A DNA stretch of 64,000 nt from Pleodorina starrii. Its lineage: Eukaryota; Chlorophyta; Chlorophyceae; Chlamydomonadales; Volvocaceae. Positions 26,901 to 36,429 of this stretch are shown here, one piece after another; within the stretch, counting starts at the first letter, position 1, and each line of letters begins with the position of its first letter. The translations under genes and the position numbers were made by a program. The notes beneath the pieces were generated by a model. It was not told the DNA's origin and ran no database searches. It worked only from the letters and a program-made list of their open reading frames with translations. The stretch is from NCBI GenBank assembly GCA_030267565.1, contig BRXU01000002.1:1178001-1242000 (forward strand). Reading direction: 5' to 3'.

Positions 26901-27677
26901 GTCGATGCACATGCACATGGCGGGTGGCGGGGGTGGGGGCGGCGGCGGCGGCGGTGGCGGTGTGTATCCGTCGCACCCGCATCCGCACTTCCCGCCTCCT
27001 CCGCCGCAGCCCCAGCCGCAGCCGCAGCCGCAGCCGCAGCCCCAGCTGTTGGGTCACGACGCGGTGGAGGACGCGCGCATGGCCATGCGGCTGTACCACA
27101 AGTACCTGGAGGCGAGTGTGTGTGTGAGGGTGGTGGTGGTGGTGGTGAGGGCGGGGGGAGGGATGGAGGGGATGGTGGGGAGGGCGTGTGTGTTTCAGCG
27201 TCATGAGGGTGCGGAGGGATTTGAGTGCGTGTGGAATGCAAAAGGCTGACGGGTGAGGGGTGCAGGGACGCACGGCGTGCAGGTGGCCGCACGGATGCGT
27301 GCGTGTGTGTGTATGTGTGTGTGCCTGCGTGTCCGTGCGTGTGTGTGTGTGTGTGTGCAGAGCAGCTTGCCACGTCCGTTCCCTCCCCCCCTGGCGGTTT
27401 GCACCCCCTTCCCCCGGCCCGTCCTCCTTTTTCCCCATTGATCCCCAACCCCACCTCCCCTCCCCCGCGTCCTCGCCTCCCGCGGCGCGGCGCGATCGGC
27501 CGATCACGCACGACGACGGTGGTTGTACGGCAGCTGGTGGCCAACGACTCATTCACCCGGGTGCTCAACGAGATGTACGCGTACGGCAAGCAGTACGGCT
27601 GGGACCCTGCCAACACTCGGCCGGGCGCGGGGTCGCCGGGAATGGTGGCGGGGGCGCAGCAGCCGGTCGCGGCCTGA
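11925..27677 (+). CDS. PAN2: PAN2, catalytic subunit of PAN2-PAN3 deadenylase
   Basis: Shortens mRNA poly(A) tails in the cytoplasm with PAN3. 1725 aa, frame kept through 32 exons: 11925-11990, 12228-12273, 12505-12640, 13050-13101, 13483-13635, 13847-13972, 14347-14469, 15008-15178, 15532-15753, 16228-16398, 16635-16812, 17011-17165, 17430-17564, 18214-18437, 18826-18925, 19290-19376, 19762-19863, 20157-20288, 20626-20722, 21135-21205, 21501-21558, 21786-21937, 22172-22333, 22573-22897, 23488-23780, 24085-24198, 24411-24727, 25196-25483, 25683-25883, 26299-26386, 26623-27111, 27534-27677. Order: N-terminal WD40 region, linker, inactive UCH-like domain from about residue 483 (FAGLENDLPNAYCNALLQ, no catalytic Cys in the Cys box), then a DEDDh exonuclease: IDAEF (D about 1343, E about 1345), GHDLRKDF (D about 1499), HDAVEDAR (H about 1660, D about 1665). 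The length exceeds the usual 1100-1200 aa because of Ala/Pro/Ser-rich tracts and a His/Gly-rich insertion. Two introns seem to use GC donors. Confidence 0.95.
12389..12476 (+). repeat. (CCCA)n/(CCAT)n tract in PAN2 intron 2
   Basis: Degenerate CCCACCCA and CCATCCAT run between exons 2 and 3. It also supplies part of the pyrimidine-rich stretch before the acceptor at 12504. Confidence 0.9.
14478..14532 (+). repeat. (GGGGA)n tract near the donor of PAN2 intron 7
   Basis: About eleven copies of a G4A pentamer start a few bases after the GT at 14470. They are followed by an element-A-like sequence (GGTAATAAGAGAAGATAGCC). The G-runs could form quadruplexes in the pre-mRNA. Confidence 0.9.
14941..14985 (+). 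repeat. Dispersed intronic element C, copy 1
   Basis: CTCATTGTT...ATCACTCCCTG...CCCCCC in PAN2 intron 7. It is similar in order and wording to 57415-57455 in a CAP intron. Confidence 0.55.
15474..15514 (-). repeat. Interstitial telomere-like (CCCTAAAA)n
   Basis: Two perfect CCCTAAAA units plus degenerate copies in PAN2 intron 8, immediately before exon 9. The reverse strand reads TTTTAGGG, the Chlamydomonas telomere unit. Shorter stretches occur near 19591, 20780 and 51494. Confidence 0.7.
15783..15928 (+). repeat. (GGGTGA)n then (GGGGGA)n in PAN2 intron 9
   Basis: G-rich hexamer array of about 145 bp beginning about 30 bp after the donor at 15754. It is followed by an element-A-like stretch (ATCGCAGCGAGGGAACGG). 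It is a strong quadruplex candidate. Confidence 0.9.
16854..16902 (+). repeat. Dispersed intronic element A, copy 2
   Basis: Identical over 49 bp to 2746-2794. It lies in PAN2 intron 11 in sense orientation, about 40 bp after the donor and preceded by GGCGGT. Confidence 0.85.
18011..18058 (+). repeat. (CCTCCA)n tract in PAN2 intron 13
   Basis: About eight hexamer copies, intronic, upstream of the acceptor at 18213. Confidence 0.9.
19111..19160 (+). repeat. Dispersed intronic element B, copy 1
   Basis: Contains CTCCGGCCTATATGTGGATA followed by ACCC, in PAN2 intron 15. Related copies lie in CAP and NOP4 introns (59755-59800, 48201-48222, 48481-48526, 43905-43944). Confidence 0.7.
21986..22014 (+). 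repeat. (GGGGC)n tract in PAN2 intron 22
   Basis: Five perfect pentamer copies shortly after the donor at 21938. Confidence 0.9.
23863..24043 (+). repeat. (CCTCA)n pentanucleotide array in PAN2 intron 25
   Basis: About 31 nearly perfect copies of CCTCA, decaying into TCATCTCA units at the right end, lie between exons 25 and 26 just before the acceptor at 24084. The array is a pyrimidine-rich tract adjoining a 3' splice site. Confidence 0.97.
25365..25403 (+). repeat. In-frame (GGT)n coding Gly run
   Basis: Trinucleotide run inside PAN2 exon 28, giving a stretch of about 13 Gly shortly after the DAEF motif. It keeps the frame. Confidence 0.9.
26716..27051 (+). other. PAN2: Low-complexity insertion in the PAN2 exonuclease domain
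   Basis: Codes for about 110 residues inserted between the conserved SYLLGVTLQ segment and HDAVEDAR. The order is HPHPHPHHPHMHGHH-type His/Pro repeats, a Gly run, a Met/His stretch, a second Gly run, then PQPQPQ. Exonuclease residues on both sides remain in frame and intact. Confidence 0.85.
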
Positions 27678-27706
27678 GGGCTGCTGATGCTTGCCAGCCA
27701 GTCAGT

Positions 27707-27716
27707 CTGTCTGCCA

Positions 27717-27751
<35 letters not shown>

Positions 27752-27752
27752 A
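27707..27752 (+). repeat. (GTCT)n microsatellite
   Basis: Tetranucleotide run about 30 bp after the PAN2 stop codon. Similar shorter runs occur at 33440 and in the flanks of the 19-bp minisatellite. Confidence 0.95.
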
Positions 27753-27847
27753 ATTCGCAGTCTGGGTGCCCCCGGCTGGGTGACCTGGGTGGCCTGGGTA
27801 AGCTACTTGGCGACTTCCCCGCCTGAGCGCCCCGGATGTGATGTCCT

Positions 27848-27910
27848 AGGCTGGGCTGGACTGGGCTGGGCTGGGCTGGACTGGGCTGGGCTGGGCTGGG
27901 CTGGGCTGCC
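27848..27910 (+). repeat. (GGGCT)n array
   Basis: Pentamer GGGCT/GGACT array of about twelve copies in the PAN2 3' flank. Confidence 0.9.
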
Positions 27911-29480
27911 CGGTTACCTAGGCCAGGCGACTTGGATGACCTGGGCTGGTCTGATCTGGGCTGGATTGGGTTGGAATGTGAGCTGAATGATGATAGGTTC
28001 GATGGTGGGGGGAGCGGCTGGGTGGTGGCGCGGTCGCTCGGTGGGTCGGTGGGTCGGTCGGGGAACTTGGCAGTGCGGTGGGGTGGGGTGGGGTGGGGTG
28101 GGGTGGAGGCCGTTGAGGAGGTTGGCTGTGTGGCAGTTCGGTGCGGCAGTGGCGATAGAGGAGCCGGAACCGGATCCGGATCCAGCCAGGGATCCGGATC
28201 TGGATCCGGAGCCGGATCTTGAAGGAAGTGGGGCTAGGACTCAGACTTGGAAGGGGAGTGGGACTGTGGATTGCAGGCGAGCGGCTCTGCAGGCGAGGCG
28301 AGGCCAGAGGAGGCGAGGCGAGGGGATGGGAGGGGAGGGGACGCAGAGCTGCGGTTGTGACCGGAGGGGGGGCTTGGCGGTTGTGGCGACGGTGCGGGCA
28401 GCGGCAGCGGTGGCGTGTTGGCGTTAGCGTTGGGTTGCGATCCAGGCGCTCGGATGAACGGTGGGTGCAGTTCGGCAGGTAGTTGGTAGTAGGGCGGGGG
28501 CGTCAGGGCGGGGCGGGGGCCAGTCGTCGCTGCCGGCCCCCTGCCGGCCCCCTGTCGTCTTCGCTGCGGTTGCGTTGGCGGTGGCGGTTGGGGCCCGGGT
28601 GGGCCCCAGGTGGGCCCGGGTGGGCCCCAGTGTTGGGGCCCGAGGTGGTGGTTCGGGGGTGTTTCACGGATGGGCCGGAGCCCGAGATGTGGGTAAAAGA
28701 GAAGATACACACACTCGTGTCCGAAGGTCGTTATGGAGGGGCTGTCGGTGGTGTCGGAGGTGGGGGCTGGGGAGTTGCGAATGGCAGCAAGGGGCGGGGC
28801 GGTGTGGGTGGATGTGTAGTGAGCACCTCGACTGGTGGCTGCGGCGGCGGCGGCGGCGGCGGAGCTGTCCGAGAGCTGGTCGCGCGGCCACAGCGCTTTG
28901 GCCTTCGCGGGCGAGGGGTGCCTGTGTGGGCTCCGGGGGGATATCGCAATGCGAATGTGGCGGTCCGGTAGGGCAGGGCCCCAAGGCAGAGGCTCGGCGG
29001 GATGGGGAGCCTTGGGATCGGGGGGGGGGGATGGGCTGCACCGGGGCCGTTGGGGCGGGTTCAGGGCGGTGGCGCTGCGGCTGAATCTGTTGTCGGATTT
29101 TGCGTTGAGTGGGTATGGGCCTGGAGCGGCATGGGCCTGGGCATCGGTACTGGTCATGGTTGGGCGTTGATGATGTGGATCGGGTCGTGGTACGTTGGAG
29201 GCCTGTGGGAGGGATGGATCGAGGTGGTCGCACTGCTGCTGAGGAGAGGAGAAGAAAGAAGATTCGCAGCGAAGGAACCGAGTGAGGGGAAGGCCCCATC
29301 GCTTCGTGGGGTGGGTGGGTGGGTGGGTGGGTGGGGAGGCTCCTTCGTGCGGGGACAGAAGCGCGCCCAGGGGGGGGCGGGCGCGGGGCGGTGTGTGCAT
29401 CCGCTGCTGCGACACACGGCACACGGTGACACCACCACGAAGCTGCGGACGACCCATGGTTCGGTGTTTCTCATGTAACG

Positions 29481-29593
29481 AGTCTATTTGCCTGTACCCG
29501 CCTGCCTTCCTGTCTTCGTTCCAGTACCGGCCTGCCTGTCTGTCTACTTGCCTGTACCGGCCTGCCTTCCTGTCTATTTTCCAGTACCGGCCC
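29481..29593 (+). repeat. Left flank repeat of the 19-bp minisatellite
   Basis: Imperfect tandem copies of a unit with TTCCAGTACCGGCCTGCC and CTGTCTACTTGCCTGTACC. The same unit resumes at 30706-30790 after the minisatellite, so the 19-bp array sits inside an older repeat. Confidence 0.8.
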
Positions 29594-30705
29594 AGCCTCG
29601 ACCCATGGGCCCAGGCTCCACTCATGGGCCCAGCCTCGACCCATGGGCCCAGCCTCGACTCATGGGCCCAGCCTCGACCCATGGGCCCAGCCTCGACCCA
29701 TGGGCCCAGCCTCGACCCATGGGCCCAGCCTCGACCCATGGGCCCAGCCTCGACTCATGGGCCCAGCCTCGACCCATGGGCCCAGCCTCGACCCATGGGC
29801 CCAGCCTCGACCCATGGGCCCAGCCTCGACTCATGGGCCCAGCCTCGACCCATGGGCCCAGCCTCGACCCATGGGCCCAGCCTCGACCCATGGGCCCAGC
29901 CTCGACTCATGGGCCCAGCCTCGACCCATGGGCTCAGCCTCGACCCATGGGCCCAGCCTCGACCCATGGGCCCAGCCTCGACCCATGGGCCCAGCCTCGA
30001 CTCATGGCCCCAGCCTCGACCCATGGGCCCAGCCTCGACCCATGGGCCCAGCCTCGACCCATGGGCCCAGCCTCGACCCATGGGCCCAGCCTCGACTCAT
30101 GGGCCCAGCCTCGACCCATGGGCCCAGCCTCGACCCATGGGCCCAGGCTCGACCCACGGGCCCAGCCTCGACCCATGGGCCCAAGCTCGACCCATGGGCC
30201 CAGGCTCAACCCATGGGCCCAGCCTCGACCCATGGGCCCAGCCTCGACCCATGGGCCCAGGCTCAACCCATGGGCCCAGCCTCGACTCATGGGCCCAGCC
30301 TCGACCCATGGGCCCAGGCTCGACCCATGGGCCCAGCCTCGACCCATGGGCCCAGCCTCGACCCATGGGCCCAGCCTCGACCCATGGGCCCAGCCTCGAC
30401 CCATGGGCCCAGCCTCGACCCATGGGCCCAGCCTCGACCCATGGGCCCAGCCTCGACCCATGGGCCCAGGCTCGACCCATGGGCCCAGCCTCGACCCATG
30501 GGCCCAGCCTCGACCCATGGGCCCAGCCTCGACCCATGGGCCCAGCCTCGACCCATGGGCCCAGGCTCAACCCATGGGCCCAGCCTCGACTCATGGGCCC
30601 AGCCTCGACTCATGGGCCCAGCCTCGACTCATGGGCCCAGCCTCGACTCATGGGCCCAGCCTCGACCCATGGGCCCAGGCTCGACCCATGGGCCCAGCCT
30701 CGGAC
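29594..30705 (+). repeat. 19-bp minisatellite, about 58 copies
   Basis: Unit CTCGACCCATGGGCCCAGC, with variants CTCGACTCATGG, GGCTCGAC, GGCTCAAC and AAGCTCGAC. It lies between the convergent PAN2 and SOUL genes. Each unit carries overlapping palindromes CCCATGGG and TGGGCCCA. Since 19 is not divisible by 3, each strand codes the same 19-residue periodic peptide in every frame, which creates spurious frames of over 500 codons. I do not regard these as genes. Confidence 0.97.
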
Positions 30706-31238
30706 CTGTCTACTTTCCAGTACCGGCCTGCCTTCCTATCTACTTTCCAGTACCGGCCTGCCTGTCTGTCTACTTGCCTGTACCTGCCTGGTTGCGCAGC
30801 GAAATCGGTTGCCTCTTTTGCGGTGGGGCAGAGCACGTCACACACGTCATCCCTGAACCTCCCTCCCTCCCTTCCAGTCTCGATGACAACCCAATACACG
30901 GCAGAAGGTCGAGGTTCAGTCCGACCGACCCAGTGCCGTGCCTCCCTTCCCCCCTTCGTGGGCCCCACCTTGTCCCGCCCGCCGTGTCGTGTCACGTCGC
31001 GTCGTGTCTATTCCCACGCACGTTAAGTTCCGCAACACAGGGCGCGGCTGGCTACCGAGGTGCCGGCAGCTTCCAGTCTCCAGTCCGCCCTCCTTTTCAC
31101 ATAAGAAGATCTCACGCTCCCTCCCGAATACCGGTAAACTCAGGTTTGCCTCTTCGCTTCCTCCCTCTCTCTGTCTCCCTGCTGCTGCTGCTGCTGAAGC
31201 GCGAACATGACATCACCCCTGCTTCGAGCCGCCGGTAA
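30706..31238. other. Right flank of minisatellite and SOUL 3' side
   Basis: 30706-30790 repeats the left-flank unit (TTTCCAGTACCGGCCTGCC). The rest is pyrimidine-rich sequence with no exon that I recognise. Confidence 0.6.
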
Positions 31239-31243
31239 TTACA
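31239..31243 (-). terminator. TGTAA poly(A) signal, SOUL gene
   Basis: TTACA on the plus strand, read as TGTAA on the minus strand, about 340 bp beyond the SOUL stop codon at 31582. Confidence 0.55.
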
Positions 31244-31581
31244 GCAATATAATAATGAAACAAAGGTAAGCATAGCCGCAAACACACACTCTCTCGCTCT
31301 TTCTCCTTGATCGCTTCAGCGCTATCGACACGTTCCCTAAATGCATCATGCCACCGAAGTTCCTGCGTCCCCTCCCCCAACACAAACACACAAACACACA
31401 CACGCAACGGTCATTCGGTCCGAGCTCTCTCCGCTCTTGCAACACTATCGCAACGGCCAAACGTCACCCAAATGTCCTTCTTGCCCCCCTTTTCTGCTGT
31501 TGCTGCTGTCGCAGGGGATTTTCCGCTGCTGCTACCGCTACTGCTACCGGTACTGCTACAGCTACTGCTACTGTCAACGCG

Positions 31582-34500
31582 CTACTGCCACATGTCGAAG
31601 CCCTCCAGCGGCAGAAGCACCTCGTTGCGGCGGAAGGGCCCGGGCGTGGAGGGGTCGTTGTATCGGGCGAGTGTCCACACACCGCCGGCCGGCTGCAGCC
31701 CGTCACGCTCCAGAGACGACCTGCGGGCACCAGCAGCACCAGCACCAGCAGCAGTACCGTAATCGCGCCGTACCCGTAGTACCGCACTTGAACGCACCCC
31801 CCCTACCCCCCGCATGTCTCCGTCCCTCCGCTGCGGTATCTTTTCTTTTTACCCCCGGCCTTCAGGTCACCGCAGACACACGCACCTGAGTGCCTCCGCC
31901 TGTCGCCGCGCGTCCTCCTCTCGTGCGTAGCCCCCAAACACCCGCGCTGCGACCACTCCACCCTCCTGGCGCCCCAGTGACACGGCGGGGGAGTTGGGCG
32001 CCGGAAGGGAGGGCATCGCCTGCAGGGGCACCCGGGGGGGGGGGGGACGAGATAGATAGATAATGCGCCCCACAACAGCACGCGAAACAGCGAACAACCC
32101 CCCTTCTTCCCCGCTACTGCGCCCACAGGGCTACAACCCCAAAACCCCAAAACCACCACACACCACCACCAGTACACCGCCACCTCCCCCTCAACCAGTG
32201 CCCCGCCGTCCATCCCACCTTGACCGCCGACGGCCCGATGACGAAGCGCATGGTCCCCGTGGTGTCGCTCAGCACGGGGGTGGTCATGGCCATGCGCGCC
32301 GCCCCCCGGTTATCTCCGAAGATGTACCTCGCCAGCGAATTGAAGGCCTTGTTGCCAGGACCCGCCGGGTTGACCGCCACCTGACCGCTGCGCAGCACCT
32401 CCCGGTTCAGCGCCGCCGCCGCATCCATGACCGTCTCCGCCACGATGTACGGCTCGTACTGCCGTACCTCGTAGTCACGGGCGCGCCTGCAGATGGTGTG
32501 CGGGGGCGCGCGGGTGCGCCGCGGGCGCCGCGGGTTACGGGTTAACGTCGTGGGGAGAGGCCGGGGCGTTGTACAGTGACGGGTACCGTAGTGGGCACAG
32601 CTCCCCCGTCAAGAGGGACGCCGTCGGGGTATATGCGGCTTCACGCTCCGTCCTCTGTCCGCCCCCCTGCCCGGCGTCCTAACAGGTGACAGTTGACAGT
32701 TTACAGTTAGAGGCAATGTCTCTCAATAGCCACCTCAGCGCCTCCGAAAACCTTCAGCGCCGCCGCCCCTGAAGCGAGAAGCGGGAGGCGAGAAGCGAGA
32801 AGCAAGAAGCGGGGAGCGGGGAGAGCGGGAGGCCCCACCTGAGAACAACGTACTCGGGTGTCTCCAGGGCCGGTGTGGTGTGGAAGGAGAGGAGCTGCTT
32901 GAAGAAATCCAGAAAGCCCTCCACGGAGAAGAAATCCTGCCGTACATCAGCCGTACCGGGGGCCGACAAAGTCGTACCTTTTAAAACATTGTCAGGACCC
33001 GCGCTTCGTCGCGCGTGTGCGGATCGGATCGCATTCCTGCGCCCCACCGTCCCCTATCCGTGCAGCAGCGGGGGCGGTGCAGCTGGAGGCAAACATACGC
33101 ACATACATACACATACACAACTGCGCACCGACACGCACACATCCCTACCTCCCAGTACCCAGTGCCCAGTACCCACCTGGTTGGTGATGGAGTCCCAGGT
33201 ATCGATGTGGCGGAAGATCTTTCCACTGACCGGATTGAACACGTAGGTGGAGGTTCCTTGGGGGGGGGGTAGGGGAGGGGGGTGAAGGGAAGCGGGGGGT
33301 GGCAGGTACGCAGGTACCTTAATGTATGGGAGGCACCCCTACGTAGTGGGAGGCACCCTATAGGGGCCGAGGGGGAAGCGGGGACGCCCCTGACGCCAGC
33401 GTGTTGTGCCTCCGGCAGCCTGGCGTGGAAACGCGCCCAGGTCTGTCTGTCTGTCTGTCCGCCTGCCTGCCTGACTGCCAGTCTGTTCGCCCGCCTGTAG
33501 CCCCTGCCCTGCCCACCCCTCGCACACCGCGGACTGCGCAACAGGACCGTGTGCTGCAGGGTCGCCACCCACCGCACCACACCCCACTCCACCCCCACAC
33601 ATAGACCCACGAACCTGCCCCCGCGTCCACCCACCCACTCGCTCGCCACCCCGCACCAACGCACCAGCCCACGCACCCCCGCGTGCACCGACTCGCGTCC
33701 ACCAAACCCCAACCCCTCCCCCCTCCTCCCTCCCCCTCCCCCTCCCACCTGTGAATGTGATGGTGGGGTTCCAGTACTTTTTGGTGGGCAGCGATCCCGC
33801 GGGGGTGAAGCGCATGGACATGGTCCACCGGGTGGTGATGCCGTACGGCTCGTCCAGGGAGGGCCGCATGTCGTGCAGGGTGAAGCGCGGGTCGAAGGCG
33901 CGGCGCAGGAAGGCGATGTTGAAGAGGTAGCCCGACAGGGAGGAGTAGCGGGTGATGGGGTCGCGGAAGTCCACCACGGCCTCGTAGCTGGGGGAGAGGG
34001 CAGGGGAGGGGAGGGGGGAAGACGGGGGTGATGATTTGATAATTTGATGAAGGTTGAGGCCGCAGCGATGGAGAACTGAGGCAGGGGTAGGTAGGGGATG
34101 GGAGGTAGGTAGGTAGGTTCTCTCTGGTTGATGGTCCCAAGTGGTAAATCTTCGTGCGCGTGCCGTAAGATACGAGTGTTGGCAGTACAATGGTTTCGGT
34201 GGGCTCCTTGGGTGTGGTGGATGGTGTGGGTGCTGTGCTGCCGGTGGGCGGGGCCGTGGCTGACGCATTGCAGGTTTGCAGCCCGCACGTCATCCAGTGT
34301 AGGCGGTAGCTGCTGCTTCATGGTATTATGTGAATATGTGAATACGTGTATTTGACTTTGTTACATGGACATGGGTATGACTTGCCATGCTCGCTCTAGG
34401 GCTGCCCGCTGGGCCCTGCTGGGACGGCCCATGGGCCACTAGGACAAGTGTCCAGGCGCGATACCCCGTCCACCTACACACGTCTGCATTCGGACGTAAT

Positions 34501-34994
34501 GTGCGAAATTATTACAGCTGAAAATATAAAGTGCGGCAGAGCTGCTGAACCTTGCAAAAGCTCCTAGCAGTCGAATAAATAAACTGAGTGCAGCTTCAAG
34601 GCGACAAGGCCCGCCTCCAACTTACGCAGACGCATCGATGCCCTGGTCGTCAAACAAATGCTTCAGGTCCTCGCGCAGGAATGCCATTTTAGCCTGCAAG
34701 CCGAACGGGCTCCACATCAGTGTAATGCCCACCGAGTCACAACCCTGCTCTGCCCTATTGCCATACCTGCATGTCGAAATTATCGGCTGTTGACGTTGCA
34801 TTGGCGTTCACGGATGATACTGCTGGAGGCTTCGACCCGGCGCTGCACGAAACAACGGAGCTGCGAGTTCCAAGCGAATTTCCTTGCACATTGAATGCAT
34901 GTCGTCGCGGACTGCCTTGGTACAGAGTTATGCTTGGCTTTCGTCGCAAGCCAGCGCTTTGTTGGTGACCATGAGCGAACTTGTTGATTTGCAT
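31582..34994 (-). CDS. Plastid DUF2358 + SOUL heme-binding protein
   Basis: Eight exons, phase kept throughout, 417 aa: 34994-34767, 34693-34626, 33987-33749, 33256-33177, 32936-32839, 32486-32219, 32019-31886, 31720-31582 (TAG). Residues 1 to about 70 are rich in Ser, Ala, Arg and Lys with few acidic residues, as in a chloroplast transit peptide. DUF2358 follows (LREDLKHLFDDQGID, VVDFRDPITRYSSLSGYLFN, KYWNPTITFTG, SVEGFLDFFKQLLSFH). The SOUL domain comes next (YEVRQYEPYIVAET, NSLARYIFGDN, MAMTTPVL, PLEGFDMW). The layout matches the plant family that includes Arabidopsis At5g20140 (HBP5), plastid proteins that bind heme or tetrapyrroles. I chose the ATG at 34994 because the next in-frame Met would remove the transit peptide. 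The gene is very close to the COX6B 3' end upstream. Confidence 0.92.
31817..31857 (-). repeat. Dispersed intronic element A, copy in SOUL gene
   Basis: The minus strand reads GGGGGTAAAAAGAAAAGATA then CCGCAGCGGAGGGACGG. It lies in SOUL intron 7, sense, roughly 30 bp after the donor at 31885. Confidence 0.8.
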
Positions 34995-35030
34995 TTGGAA
35001 CGAGTGGCCAGGCTCTCGCACCAGATCAGA

Positions 35031-35076
35031 TTACAGAACAAGCCCTTAAACCAAACCCCGAAATATTACATTTACA
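35031..35076 (-). terminator. TGTAA poly(A) signals, COX6B gene
   Basis: Three TTACA motifs (35031-35035, 35066-35070, 35072-35076), read as TGTAA on the minus strand, lie 370-420 bp past the COX6B stop. They sit only 37-82 bp upstream of the SOUL start codon. Confidence 0.55.
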
Positions 35077-35447
35077 CAGAACATTCTGACTAGTCCAGTC
35101 ACCAGTTTGCACGCAGCACAAGTACGGCAAGGTACCGCAGCACGCGGTGTCAAAAAGTGCAACGCCCGCCCAGCACGCTCCCCCTCCCCACATTCTCTTT
35201 GGCACCGTCATCACCACCGTAAGCGCCAGCCGAGCCGACTGGCCCAGTCACGCCCGTTGGCTGCTCAGCGCTCCCCACACGCCGCATCTAGCTTCTCGAA
35301 TCGATGTTGCTAAGCCATGGGCGAGGTGGCACCCCACGTGGCAACATCACGAAGGCGCCACCCAATCCCATTCCAAGCCGCGCACACAGACAGGGACATT
35401 GCTCTCCCCGCGCCGCGGCACGCCAGCAGCTGTGGCAGGAGGCGAGC

Positions 35448-36429
35448 TCAGTACTTGCCGGTCCACAGGCCCTTATCGCGCAGCTCCTGCCAGCTCTCGA
35501 GCTGCGGGAGGGCGGCAAGCAGGGAAAGGGGACGTCGGACGACGAGGGATTTGACCTTGGGCCCTCCTTGGACACCTCCCGACACCCTTTCCCCGCGGCC
35601 GGCCACCGGGCACCCCACCCGTTTTGGCGGACCTCCTCGTTACTTACCCACTCGCTGGGGCACAGAGACTGGTAGGCCTTCTGGTAGAACTGGCACCGGG
35701 GGTGATCCTCGCCACGCTCATACATGCACCTGCGGGGTGTATTCCGTAACCGCCCGTTAGGGAAACACAACCGCAACAGAACCCGAGTCGTGGTTGGGCG
35801 CAATTCGCTGCTCACTTGTAGTATTCGTTGAAGCGCACAAAGCAGTGCCTGGCCTGGTTGCGGTTCGGGAAGCGCGGGTCGTAGGGCGCGGTGATAATCT
35901 GCGGGAGGATGACCAACGGGGGTCAGTATGCGACTGAGGAAGAAATCTTCACGTTAGAATAGGAAACCCATAAGTCTACACACCTCGGGCTCCAGCAGGT
36001 CCGCAATCTTCTCGCCCTCCTGTGGACAAGTACCAAAAGTGATGATTGTACCGACATACTTCGGGCGGAGGTCGCGCTGCCAAATCGTACCTCGCCAGCA
36101 AGCTTGTTCACAATCTCCGATACGACTTCGCCCTTCAGCTCATCAAGCTCCTCCGGCGAGAGCGACTGCACAGGCAAGGCCCCGTCACAAAGAAAGCCCA
36201 GCGCCTGCCGCCCGAGCAAAACGAGCCAGGCTGCCGCACCTCGAGCGTCACTGGCTTGGCCACAACCTTCTTAGGTGGCGGTGGTGGCGGAGGGGCAACG
36301 GGCTCCTCCGGCTGTAAGGGCCAACACACTCGGCATGAGGGCCTACGCCGAAACAGCACGCCAGCGCCATTGGCGTACCTCGACGACCACAGGCTCCGCA
36401 TCAGCACGGACAGAAAAGTTGTTGCCCAT
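35448..36429 (-). CDS. COX6B: Cytochrome c oxidase subunit 6b
   Basis: Seven exons, in phase, 150 aa: 36429-36379, 36311-36240, 36165-36091, 36019-35984, 35898-35816, 35729-35648, 35501-35448 (TGA). The conserved core is TAPYDPRFPNRNQARHC followed by FVRFNEYYKC and RCQFYQKAYQSLCPSEW. This gives the CX9C and CX10C pairs of the twin-Cys (CHCH) fold, which is oxidised in the mitochondrial intermembrane space and sits on complex IV at the dimer interface. An N-terminal extension of about 70 residues with seven consecutive Pro (PPPPPPPKK) and an acidic helix (SPEELDELKGEVVSEIVNKL) precedes it, as in plant and algal COX6b forms. It is transcribed divergently from PSMA1 and runs head-to-tail with SOUL. 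Confidence 0.95.

Larger units (their letters stand above)
27678..29480. other. Downstream flank of PAN2, no gene recognised
   Basis: GC-rich sequence with (GTCT)n at 27707-27752, (GGGCT)n at about 27848-27910, (GGGGT)n near 28076-28106 and GGATCC/GGATCTGGATCC-type runs near 28166-28225. A 501-codon open frame on the minus strand (28234-29739) is compositionally biased and not convincing. The first TGTAA after the PAN2 stop is at about 29475, unusually far, so PAN2 may have a long 3' UTR or use another signal. Confidence 0.55.

Noticed and set aside
11925..27677. Separate genes for the WD40, UCH-like and exonuclease parts
   Set aside because: All 32 exons join in one frame, and the domain order is that of PAN2.
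28234..29739. 501-codon minus-strand open frame, Pro/Ser/His-rich
   Set aside because: The composition mirrors the GC-rich DNA, there is no domain or splice structure, and its upstream end runs into the minisatellite. It is probably chance in the PAN2 3' flank.
29282..31238. Three overlapping plus-strand open frames of over 500 codons
   Set aside because: They are produced by a 19-bp tandem repeat with no stop codon. The same peptide appears in every frame, so this is minisatellite DNA and not a gene.
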